NCBI GenBank assembly: GCA_016718655.1
Contig: JADKCV010000005.1
Coordinates: 1-64,000 of the forward strand
Source of the DNA: Flavobacteriales bacterium
GTDB lineage: Bacteria; Bacteroidota; Bacteroidia; Flavobacteriales_F; PHOS-HE28
Direction: 5' to 3'
Length of the DNA: 64,000 bases
Shown here: positions 54,775 through 62,819 of the stretch, in pieces
How the letters are laid out: the number at the start of each line of letters is the position of its first letter
Position numbering within the stretch: the stretch's first letter is position 1
Program-made: the position numbers and the translations under genes
Notes under the pieces: model-generated
Seen by the model: only the letters and a program-made list of their open reading frames with translations
Database searches by the model: none
What the model was told of the DNA's origin: nothing

Positions 54775-55178
54775 CGGCGCTGTCCAGCACTGAACAATAG
54801 GGCGAGGGACGATAGCACGACCATGAGCAGGGCGCTCAAGTGCAAGTGAAGACCGATCAGCGTGGAGATGATCGTCAGCAGCATCCAAAGGCCCAGCGGT
54901 CTCACCACACGAGCAAATAATCCACCGACCAGCAGCGCCAAGGCAACCACCAACGGCGACCACCAATTCTGATCAAAGGCGCGCAAGAGGAGTACAAGTC
55001 CGAACGATCCGAGGAGCATCGGCACATGCACCAGTGCTCCTCGATCAGCGGGACGAAGTGCCCGTCCCCAGCACCAACCCAACACCAACACGATCAGGAA
55101 CAACACGCCGAACAGGCTTATGAGTTCCACCCAACCATGGAACAATGCTCCCAACCAACGATCCGCCTCGGTACGCAT
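54771..55178 (-). CDS. Small multi-pass membrane protein
   Basis: 135 residues with four or five hydrophobic helices (about 13-35, 48-66, 70-90, 94-125). It ends with a basic tail (SAGQRR). I do not recognise the family. The chosen start is the ATG at 55178; earlier ATGs in frame are at 55250 and 55229, with no membrane or conserved feature in the extra part. It overlaps the CotH gene by four bases, so its product is likely a partner of that kinase. Confidence 0.65.
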   Translation of the reverse strand: MRTEADRWLGALFHGWVELISLFGVLFLIVLVLGWCWGRALRPADRGALVHVPMLLGSFGLVLLLRAFDQNWWSPLVVALALLVGGLFARVVRPLGLWMLLTIISTLIGLHLHLSALLMVVLSSLALLFSAGQRR

Positions 55179-55385
55179 GTGTGCTACGTTGAACGCACAA
55201 GGTGCGATCGGTACCGTCCGGTCCGACATTACTTGGCGATGAGTTTTCAAACATCGATCGGGGATGGTGCCCGTTCCTTGCGTTGACCTCCGATCACTGG
55301 ATCAATACCAGGTCGCATTCGGATCGAAGACCTCGGTTCCGACCACCCGCGGAACGAACTTCACACTTCAGCAGTACGTCAGCGG

Positions 55386-55847
55386 TCACAGGAAGCGCTC
55401 CATCCAACTCGCACGCAAAGGCACCTTGAACCGTTCCCGCAGTTCACCCACCGTGCTAACAAGGTCGTCGTAGACCTGGGTATCCCGGGTGATCCGACCG
55501 TCCTTCATCAACTGGGAGAGGTCCTGGAGCCTGCAGCTATGCACCCCTTCCTCTGTTTCGTAGATGGCGATCATGCGGTCCGTGAGCATCAAGCGCAGGT
55601 CATGTTCAAGCGCCTTGATGAAACCCACGCTCTTGTCGATGCTGCATCCACTGGCCAACGCCTGTTGCTCATCCACAGCGATCACTACGAAATGATCATT
55701 CAACACCTCCACACAGGCATCCAATCGGGCACCGTGTGCCGACCAGCCCTGTGTGAACTCCGCACCCCGATCACGGACCAGCCGCTGTTCAGCCTGACCC
55801 AATGGCCGTGGTGCCTTGTATACCCAGAGCCTTGCATGGGCAGGCAT
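55386..55847 (-). CDS. Conserved Bacteroidota protein, misnamed 'ABC transporter ATPase'
   Basis: 153 residues. The sequence matches a family known by memory in Flavobacteria and often named 'ABC transporter ATPase' although no Walker motif is present: RLWVYKAPRPL, FTQGWSAHGARLDA, VIAVDEQQALASGCSIDKSVGFI, then VYDDLVSTVGELRERFKVP. A conserved Cys (GCSID) is near the middle. Its function is unknown. The start is the ATG at 55847, which begins the conserved part. Confidence 0.75.
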   Translation of the reverse strand: MPAHARLWVYKAPRPLGQAEQRLVRDRGAEFTQGWSAHGARLDACVEVLNDHFVVIAVDEQQALASGCSIDKSVGFIKALEHDLRLMLTDRMIAIYETEEGVHSCRLQDLSQLMKDGRITRDTQVYDDLVSTVGELRERFKVPLRASWMERFL

Positions 55848-56002
55848 TGTGCTCAGTGACCTTGGCTTCGAATGGACTTGCATGGTACAAAGGTCGTGCG
55901 CTTGATCCGATCATCGAACCTCCTGAACCTAGGACGTAACGTTACAACCCTATACTGTCGGGAGCCATACCATACGTTACTTCGCGGTCCTATCCAGATA
56001 AC

Positions 56003-59000
56003 ATGTACCACCGTTCCATCCTGTTCATGGTCACCGCCATGTCCCACTTGGCTTCCATCGCTCAGGAAACACCCCTGTGGATGCGCCAGCCCGCCATATC
56101 ACCTGACGGGAGCACGATCGTATTCTGCTACAAAGGCGACCTGTGGCGGGTGCCGAGTGCAGGAGGTGAGGCCGTCCTGCTCACCAGTCACGACGCCTAT
56201 GACAGCTCTCCGGTGTGGTCCCGCGACGGTACATCGATAGCCTTCGCAAGCGACCGAGCTGGCAACAATGATGTGTACGTGATGCCAAGTGCCGGTGGCC
56301 AAGCAGTACGTCTCACCTACCATTCCGCAGGTGACATCCCGAGTGACTTCACGCCGGACAATAGCGCTGTGATCTTCTCCAGTTCCCGCATCGATGCATC
56401 GAGTAATCAACAGTTCCCCTCCGGTGGTCTTAGCGAACTGTACCAAGTGCCCGTGACCGGTGGGAAAGCCATCCGACTACTCACCACGCCAGCACTCAAT
56501 GCGCACTTCGACGCAAGCGGTAACCTGTTGGTGTTCCATGACTGGAAAGGTTACGAGGATGACCTGCGGAAACACCATCGCTCCTCGGTGACCCGCGATA
56601 TCTGGGCCTATGACATCAAGAGCGGGCTGTATTCCCAGTTGACCAGCTATGATGGAGAGGACCGGGAACCCTTGGTATCGCCGGACGGCCGCACCTTGTA
56701 TTACCTGAGCGAGCACGGAGCCGGCGCTGTGGAAGGGACCAACGGGTTCAACGTACATAAGATGGCGATCAGTGGAGGGCCTGCTTCACAGGTGTCCTTC
56801 ATGAAGCATCATCCGGTGCGTCACCTCAGCATCAGCAAGGCAGGTGTGTTGTGCTTCAGCCATCATGGGGAGTTGTACACCATGATCGATGGAGCGGACC
56901 CACAAAAGGTGAAGGTGCGTATCGCCATCGATGCCCGGGACCTGCCTGAACGTACGGTAAGTGTGAACGGTAAGGTGAGCGAGTTCGAGGTGAGCCCGAA
57001 TGGCAAGGAGGTCGTCTTCGTCCACCGGGGGGAGGTGTTCGTGGCTTCCGTGAAGGAAGGGACCACGAAGCGTATCACCAATACGCCCGAACAGGAGCGC
57101 AACGCCAGTTTCAGCCCTGATGGTCGCAGTATCCTCTATGCGACCGAACGCAATGGAAGCTGGGACCTGTATACCACGGCCATAGTCCGAAAAGAAGAGC
57201 CCTACTTCTTCACCGCCACGGTGCTCAAGGAGGAACCCTTGCTAAGCACCCCCGCCGAGGAGTTCCAACCGGCCTATTCACCCGATGGTAAGGCTGTCGC
57301 ATTCCTGGAAGAGCGGACCACCGTGCGCGTGTTGGACCTGGCTTCAAAGCAAGTGCGAACGGTCCTTCCCGGGGACCGCAACTACAGTTATAGCGACGGT
57401 GACCAATATTATCAATGGTCCCCGGACAGCAAGTGGCTGCTTACCAATTTCCTGCAACCTGATCAATGGATCGGTCAAGCCGGATTGGTGAACGCTTCCG
57501 GTGAGCAAGAGGTGATCGACCTGAGCCGAAGCGGATATGGTCACTGGGGACCCACGTGGGTGATGGACGGCAAGGCCATGATCACTTACAGCAGTCGCGA
57601 TGGAATGAAGAACCACGCGAGCTGGGGAGGCCAGATGGACGTCTATTGTACCTACTTCACGCAGGATGCGTTCGACCGCTCCAAACTGAGCAAGGAGGAG
57701 TTCGAACTGGTGAAGGAAGCCGAGGAAAAGAAGAAGGAAAGCACCGGGGATGACGACAAGAAGGAGGAAAAGAAGTCCAAGGAAAAAGAGGAGAAGGACA
57801 AGGTCGTGCTTCCCCTGAAGTTCGAATTGGACGGTATCGAGGACAGGCGTGTACGGCTCACGATCCACTCATCGGACCTGAGCGGTGCGGTCCTGAGCAA
57901 GGATGGAGAGAAATTGTACTACCTCGCAAGCTTCGAGAAGGGGTACGACCTTTGGATGACCGAGTTACGGACCAAGGAAACCAAGGTGGCCGCCAAGTTG
58001 GGTGCCGAATGGGCCGGAGGACTGGTGATGGACAAGGATGGAAAGAACCTCTTCTTCACCAAGGACGGCGACATTTCGCGATTCGACCTGGAGAAGAACG
58101 AGACCACTGGTGTGGGCATCAGTGGGGAAATGACGTTGAACGAGACTGCCGAAAGGACCTACCTGTTCGAACACGTGTGGCGCCAGGTGCGCAAGAAGTT
58201 CTATGACCCCACGCTGCATGGTGTGGACTGGGACTTCTATAAACAGGAGTATCTCCGGGCGCTACCGTCGATCAGTAACAACGATGACATGTCGGAGTTA
58301 TTGAGCGAACTACTCGGAGAACTCAATGCATCTCATACCGGTGCTGGCTATCGAAGGAGCCTTCCCAACGGCGATGCCACTGCCTCTCTGGGGGTGTTCT
58401 TCGTCAACGATGCAGTGCCGGGTCTCACCATCCAGGAAGTGCTCAAGAAAGGGCCCTGTGTGAAGGAGGGTACCCGTATCAAGCCCGGTGTGGTCATTGA
58501 ACGCATCGATGGTGTTGACCTCACGACCAGTGGGGATCCCTACAAACTACTGAACAGAAAGGCCGATAAACCGGTATTGCTAAGCCTTCACGACCCACGG
58601 ACCAAGCAACGTTGGGAAGAGACCGTGAAGCCCATCACGCGCGGTGAGGAGAACCAACTCCTGTACGAACGTTGGGTGGACCGTTGTGCCCATTTGGTTG
58701 ACAGTCTGAGCGGTGGGAAATTGGGCTACGTCCACGTGCGTGGAATGGACGATCACAGCTACCGGACCGTGTATGAGGATGCATTGGGTAAGCACCACAA
58801 CAAGCAAGGGCTGGTGGTGGACACACGGTTCAACGGAGGTGGATGGTTGCATGATGACCTTGCCACCTTCCTCAACGGCAAGACCTATATGCGCATGGAG
58901 CCACGCGGTCAGAAGCTCGGAACGGAGCCCCAGTTCAAATGGCAGCGGAAGAGCGTGGTGGTGATGAGCGAGAGCAACTATAGTGATGCCCACTTGTTCC

Positions 59001-59260
59001 CGGTCACCTACCGTGCTCTGGGGATCGGCAAGTTGGTCGGTATGCCCGTACCCGGGACCGGTACAGCGGTATGGTGGGAAGGACTTCAGAACGACATGTG
59101 GTTCGGTATCCCACAGGTGGGTATGATCGACAATGCGGGGAACTACATGGAGAATACGCAATGCGAACCCGATGTGAAAGTGGCCAACGAACCGGGTTCG
59201 GTGAGCAAGGGCCGCGACCAACAACTGGAGGCGGCGGTGAAGGTCCTGATGCAACCGTGA
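56003..59260 (+). CDS. Tricorn-like S41 peptidase, secreted
   Basis: 1,085 residues: signal peptide (about 1-20), a propeller of PD40 repeats (ISPDGSTIVFCYKGDLW, WSRDGTSIAFASDRAG, FSPDGRSILYATERNGSW), a C-terminal S41 region with a PDZ (FFVNDAVPGLTIQEVLKKG), FEHVWRQVRKKFYDPTLHGVDWDFYK and the Ser-protease segment SNYSDAHLFPVTYRALGIGKLVGMPV. Tricorn proteins degrade oligopeptides; Bacteroidota versions are exported. A low-complexity Lys/Glu/Asp stretch (about residues 570-601) breaks the second propeller and looks like an insertion. A terminator follows at 59309. Confidence 0.9.
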   Translation: MYHRSILFMVTAMSHLASIAQETPLWMRQPAISPDGSTIVFCYKGDLWRVPSAGGEAVLLTSHDAYDSSPVWSRDGTSIAFASDRAGNNDVYVMPSAGGQAVRLTYHSAGDIPSDFTPDNSAVIFSSSRIDASSNQQFPSGGLSELYQVPVTGGKAIRLLTTPALNAHFDASGNLLVFHDWKGYEDDLRKHHRSSVTRDIWAYDIKSGLYSQLTSYDGEDREPLVSPDGRTLYYLSEHGAGAVEGTNGFNVHKMAISGGPASQVSFMKHHPVRHLSISKAGVLCFSHHGELYTMIDGADPQKVKVRIAIDARDLPERTVSVNGKVSEFEVSPNGKEVVFVHRGEVFVASVKEGTTKRITNTPEQERNASFSPDGRSILYATERNGSWDLYTTAIVRKEEPYFFTATVLKEEPLLSTPAEEFQPAYSPDGKAVAFLEERTTVRVLDLASKQVRTVLPGDRNYSYSDGDQYYQWSPDSKWLLTNFLQPDQWIGQAGLVNASGEQEVIDLSRSGYGHWGPTWVMDGKAMITYSSRDGMKNHASWGGQMDVYCTYFTQDAFDRSKLSKEEFELVKEAEEKKKESTGDDDKKEEKKSKEKEEKDKVVLPLKFELDGIEDRRVRLTIHSSDLSGAVLSKDGEKLYYLASFEKGYDLWMTELRTKETKVAAKLGAEWAGGLVMDKDGKNLFFTKDGDISRFDLEKNETTGVGISGEMTLNETAERTYLFEHVWRQVRKKFYDPTLHGVDWDFYKQEYLRALPSISNNDDMSELLSELLGELNASHTGAGYRRSLPNGDATASLGVFFVNDAVPGLTIQEVLKKGPCVKEGTRIKPGVVIERIDGVDLTTSGDPYKLLNRKADKPVLLSLHDPRTKQRWEETVKPITRGEENQLLYERWVDRCAHLVDSLSGGKLGYVHVRGMDDHSYRTVYEDALGKHHNKQGLVVDTRFNGGGWLHDDLATFLNGKTYMRMEPRGQKLGTEPQFKWQRKSVVVMSESNYSDAHLFPVTYRALGIGKLVGMPVPGTGTAVWWEGLQNDMWFGIPQVGMIDNAGNYMENTQCEPDVKVANEPGSVSKGRDQQLEAAVKVLMQP

Positions 59261-59308
59261 AGATCAAGGCATGAGCCTTTTGGAGCGTCCGGTCCGATCC
59301 GGAAATGA

Positions 59309-59337
59309 GAAGGCCCCGGTCATGGACCGGGGCCTTC
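59309..59337. terminator. Hairpin terminator shared by convergent genes
   Basis: 13-bp perfect stem (GAAGGCCCCGGTC with its complement, 59309-59321 and 59325-59337) and an ATG loop, between the tricorn gene and the PQQ dehydrogenase gene, so it can serve both strands. Confidence 0.65.
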
Positions 59338-59356
59338 TTGCATATGCGGGTGCGTT

Positions 59357-60982
59357 TCAGTGCTGGATGGTCACATTACGACGGACCATGGGTACGCCGG
59401 CCGCATCGACCAGGGTCAGGTGGTAACTGCCATTGGCGAGGTCGCTCACGGGTATTCGAAGTACACTGGTCGTGTTCCCCAGGGCCCGCTCCAGGACCAG
59501 GTGACCCAATGCATCGTAGAGCCGGAGGCTTGTCATATCGGTAAGGTCACCACGCACCTCCAGGATGTCGTTTGCTGGAACCGGGGCGATACGTAACGCG
59601 TCCGCGTCAAGGCCGTCGATGGCGGTGGCGATCACGGCTATCGGCTCGGAAGCCAACAAGCACCCGGTACCCAAATTGGCAACGACGTAGTAGACACCAG
59701 CTTCAACTGCCTCATACACCTGCTGTGTGGCGCCTGGAATGAGCGTCCCGTTCAGGTACCACTGGTAGCCACTTGCAACACTGGATGTCAGAACCGCACC
59801 AGCATCGGTCACGGTAGGTTGGTCCATGTCACAGACATCCTTGATGCGGAACAAGGTCCCGCTCTCGGCATTACCCGCGTACATCTCCAAGGCACTATCC
59901 TCACCGATGCAGGTGAACCCGAATTGCCCGGTGGCCAGGACTTGTTGGTTCACCCAGGTTCCCGCGTCATTGCGTCGAACCGTGTAGAACTGCCCACCGC
60001 AGTAATCCGTGTAGATATACAAGCCTTGCAAACGGTGGAACGCACCGCCCCGGTAAACGCGACCACCGATGACGGAGCACCATCCCTGCGTATTCTGGTT
60101 GATCGCCACCACGGGTGCAACATATCCGGAAGCTGTGAGGCACCCGGTCTGGCTCACACCAGGCGTGGCCACGTTGGCTTCACGGCAGCGCCAGCCGAAG
60201 TTGGGGCCGCTATTATCACCCGCAGGCCAGAAATCCACTTCCTCCCAGGCGTTCTGCCCCACATCGCCGATCCAAAGGTCCCCGGTCTGGGCATCGAACC
60301 CGAAGCGCCATGGGTTGCGCAGACCCATCGCCCAGATCTCCGGAAGCGCGTTCGATACTCCCACGAACGGGTTGTCCTCCGGTACAGTATAGCCCGACTC
60401 ACCACTTACATCGATACGCATCATATCACCCAATGGATCACTGAGGTCCTGTGCATTGCCGTCGGGGTCGTTCCCACTACCTCCATCACCCAAGGCGATG
60501 TACAACATACCGTCAGGCCCGAAGTCCAGGTCGCCTCCATTGTGGTTCGTATACGGCTGGGTCCACGTGAAAAGGATCTCCTCGCTCGCGGGGTCACCGA
60601 TATTGGGATCGTCGGTGACGGTGAACCGGGAGATGCGCGTTGAACCGGAACCGGAACCAGCCGTGTAGTTCACATAGAACCGGCCGTTCTCAGCATACGC
60701 CGGATCGAACGCAAGCCCGAGCAGTCCTTGCTCATTGCCAGCATCGTTCACACGCCCCTGGATGTCCAGGAAGGGGGTTGGAAGCACCGTACCATCAGGA
60801 CCGACGATCCGGATCACGCCAGGTTGAAGGACCACGAACAAACGTTCGTCATCCGCATGTACGATGTCGACCATACCGGCCAGGCCGGTGGCAAAGGTTT
60901 CCAACTCCAGCGCGACCGGGCTTTGGCCGAAGGTGAGCGCTGCCGTCAATGCGCAAGGGATCAAGAGAAGAGGTCGTATCAT
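59357..60982 (-). CDS. PQQ-dependent sugar dehydrogenase-like protein with T9SS sorting domain
   Basis: 541 residues: signal peptide (about 1-19), a soluble-glucose-dehydrogenase-type propeller (about 30-370; NDAGNEQGLLGLAFDPAY, NHNGGDLDFGPDGMLYIALGDGGSG, MGLRNPWRFGFDAQTGDLWIGDVGQ) and a C-terminal type A sorting domain (RIAPVPANDILEVRGDL onward, ending NVTIQH). PQQ-GSDH domains of this kind oxidise aldoses, but many propellers of the family have lost that role. The T9SS tag predicts surface export. A TAGCTTTG promoter (61002-61009, minus strand) is about 20 bases ahead of the ATG. Confidence 0.85.
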   Translation of the reverse strand: MIRPLLLIPCALTAALTFGQSPVALELETFATGLAGMVDIVHADDERLFVVLQPGVIRIVGPDGTVLPTPFLDIQGRVNDAGNEQGLLGLAFDPAYAENGRFYVNYTAGSGSGSTRISRFTVTDDPNIGDPASEEILFTWTQPYTNHNGGDLDFGPDGMLYIALGDGGSGNDPDGNAQDLSDPLGDMMRIDVSGESGYTVPEDNPFVGVSNALPEIWAMGLRNPWRFGFDAQTGDLWIGDVGQNAWEEVDFWPAGDNSGPNFGWRCREANVATPGVSQTGCLTASGYVAPVVAINQNTQGWCSVIGGRVYRGGAFHRLQGLYIYTDYCGGQFYTVRRNDAGTWVNQQVLATGQFGFTCIGEDSALEMYAGNAESGTLFRIKDVCDMDQPTVTDAGAVLTSSVASGYQWYLNGTLIPGATQQVYEAVEAGVYYVVANLGTGCLLASEPIAVIATAIDGLDADALRIAPVPANDILEVRGDLTDMTSLRLYDALGHLVLERALGNTTSVLRIPVSDLANGSYHLTLVDAAGVPMVRRNVTIQH

Positions 60983-61001
60983 GTGCCGTGCAGGTTTGGT
61001 A

Positions 61002-61009
61002 CAAAGCTA
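61002..61009 (-). promoter_or_regulatory. -7 promoter element of the T9SS dehydrogenase gene
   Basis: On the minus strand the sequence is TAGCTTTG, a perfect TAnnTTTG, 20 bases before the ATG at 60982. Confidence 0.45.
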
Positions 61010-61050
61010 GGAACCACCGGCCCTGACCGAAGGTTCATTCGCCGAAGGGC

Positions 61051-61058
61051 TACATTTG
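61051..61058 (+). promoter_or_regulatory. -7 promoter element of prfC
   Basis: TACATTTG, a perfect TAnnTTTG, about 62 bases ahead of the ATG at 61121, divergent from the dehydrogenase promoter. Confidence 0.45.
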
Positions 61059-61120
61059 CGGCCCTCTTCCTACCCATCGGCCCCATCGGCCGACCCCGGT
61101 CGGGCCTGAGTTCCACCGCA

Positions 61121-62716
61121 ATGTCCGCTACGCTTGAGATCGAACGACGGCGAACCTTCGCCATCATCAGCCACCCTGATGCCGGCAAGACCACGCTGAC
61201 CGAGAAGTTCCTGCTTTACGGCGGTGCCATCCAGACCGCAGGCGCCGTCAAGAACAACAAGATCCGCCGCGGTGCCACGAGTGACTTCATGGAGATCGAG
61301 CGCCAGCGTGGCATCTCGGTCACCACATCGGTCATGACCTTCGAATATGGCGGGAAGCTCATCAACCTCCTCGATACGCCAGGTCACCGTGATTTCGCCG
61401 AGGATACGTATCGGACACTCACCGCCGTGGACAGTGTGGTCCTCGTCATAGACTGTGTCAAAGGAGTGGAGGCCCAGACCGAACGCCTCATGGAGGTATG
61501 TCGGATGCGCAATACCCCGGTGATCGTCTTCATCAACAAGCTCGACCTCGAAGGACAGGATCCCTTCGACCTGCTTGACGAATTGGAGGAGAAGCTGTCC
61601 ATCAAGGTGCGACCTATGAGCTGGCCCATCGGGATCGGGGCCACCTTCCAAGGGGTGTACGACCTGTTCAGCAAAGGGCTTCGCCTGTTCGACCCGGGCA
61701 AGACCAAGGTGGAAGCCAGCAGTTTGCAGATCAGCGACCTGGCCGACGTGCGCCTTGAGCAGGAGATCGGTGACGATGCTGCGGGAAAGCTGCGGGAGGA
61801 CATCGATCTCATCGAAGGGGTCTATGACACCCTGAACGTGGAGGCGTATCGGGAAGGAAGGATCGCTCCGGTATTCTTCGGTAGTGCGTTCAATAACTTC
61901 GGCGTGAAGGAGGTGCTGGAGGCTTTCACGGCAATAGCCCCTCCCCCTGGCCCGCGTCCCACCGACCAAGGGGATGTAAGCCCTACGGACCCCAAGTTCA
62001 GTGGCTTCATCTTCAAGATCCATGCGAACCTCGACCCCAACCACCGGGACCGCATCGCGTTCCTGAGGGTATGCTCCGGCCACTTCCTGCGCAATACCTA
62101 TTACCACCATGTGCGCTTGGATAAGCCGGTCCGGTTCGCTACGCCGACAAGCTTCCTGGCAGCTGCGAAGAGCATCGTCGATGAGGCGTGGCCGGGGGAT
62201 GTCATCGGTCTGTTCGATACCGGCAATTTCAAGATCGGGGACACCCTGACCGAGGGTGCCAAATTCAACTTCCGTGGTATTCCCGCGTTCTCACCCGAGT
62301 TGTTCCGGGAACTGGTGAACCAGGACCCGATGAAGACCAAGCAATTGGACAAAGGGATCCGACAACTCACCGACGAGGGGGTTGCCCAACTCTACACCCA
62401 GCAACCCGGCAATAAGAAGATCGTGGGCTGTGTGGGTGAACTTCAGTTCGAGGTGATCGCCTATCGACTGGAACATGAGTATGGTGCCAAATGTGCGTTC
62501 CAAGCCATTCCTGCATACAAGGCCTGCTGGATGACCACCACCGATCAGACCGAACTGGACCGTTTCATCCGTACCAAGGCACAGCAGATCGTATTCGACA
62601 AGGACGACAATCCCGTCTTCATGGCCCCCAGCGCCTACATGCTCGACCTTGAACGGCGTAACAACCCAGCCATCGAGTTCCACACCACCAGCGAGTTCAA
62701 GACCGCCGTTTATTGA
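61121..62716 (+). CDS. prfC: Peptide chain release factor 3
   Basis: 531 residues, the usual RF3 length. The GTPase motifs are complete: G1 HPDAGKTT (18-25), RGISVTTSVMTF, DTPGHRDFAEDTYR (G3), INKLD (G4), and the RF3-specific C-terminal blocks RFATPTSFLAAAK and VGELQFEVIAYRLEHEYG. RF3 releases RF1/RF2 from the ribosome after termination using GTP. The frame begins upstream at 60728, but the ATG at 61121 starts the family sequence. Confidence 0.96.
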   Translation: MSATLEIERRRTFAIISHPDAGKTTLTEKFLLYGGAIQTAGAVKNNKIRRGATSDFMEIERQRGISVTTSVMTFEYGGKLINLLDTPGHRDFAEDTYRTLTAVDSVVLVIDCVKGVEAQTERLMEVCRMRNTPVIVFINKLDLEGQDPFDLLDELEEKLSIKVRPMSWPIGIGATFQGVYDLFSKGLRLFDPGKTKVEASSLQISDLADVRLEQEIGDDAAGKLREDIDLIEGVYDTLNVEAYREGRIAPVFFGSAFNNFGVKEVLEAFTAIAPPPGPRPTDQGDVSPTDPKFSGFIFKIHANLDPNHRDRIAFLRVCSGHFLRNTYYHHVRLDKPVRFATPTSFLAAAKSIVDEAWPGDVIGLFDTGNFKIGDTLTEGAKFNFRGIPAFSPELFRELVNQDPMKTKQLDKGIRQLTDEGVAQLYTQQPGNKKIVGCVGELQFEVIAYRLEHEYGAKCAFQAIPAYKACWMTTTDQTELDRFIRTKAQQIVFDKDDNPVFMAPSAYMLDLERRNNPAIEFHTTSEFKTAVY

Positions 62717-62806
62717 ACTTTAACAGGCCCGGTGGACGCCAAGCTGCCAACAGGCGATCGTCACTTTCCGGAACGGATCTTGCCAACACGACCTTGGTGG
62801 CGATCC

Positions 62807-62814
62807 TAATTTTG
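62807..62814 (+). promoter_or_regulatory. -7 element of the thioredoxin-fold gene (leaderless layout)
   Basis: TAATTTTG, a perfect TAnnTTTG, ends six bases before the A of the ATG at 62820. Confidence 0.5.
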
Positions 62815-62819
62815 CTCCC

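Noticed and set aside
55931..55950. Palindrome GTAAC-GTTAC upstream of the tricorn gene
   Set aside because: Only 10 bp, single copy seen, no regulator link; too weak to call an operator.
60728..61120. Upstream extension of the prfC frame
   Set aside because: It is antisense to the dehydrogenase gene and crosses the divergent promoters; RF3 similarity starts at 61121.
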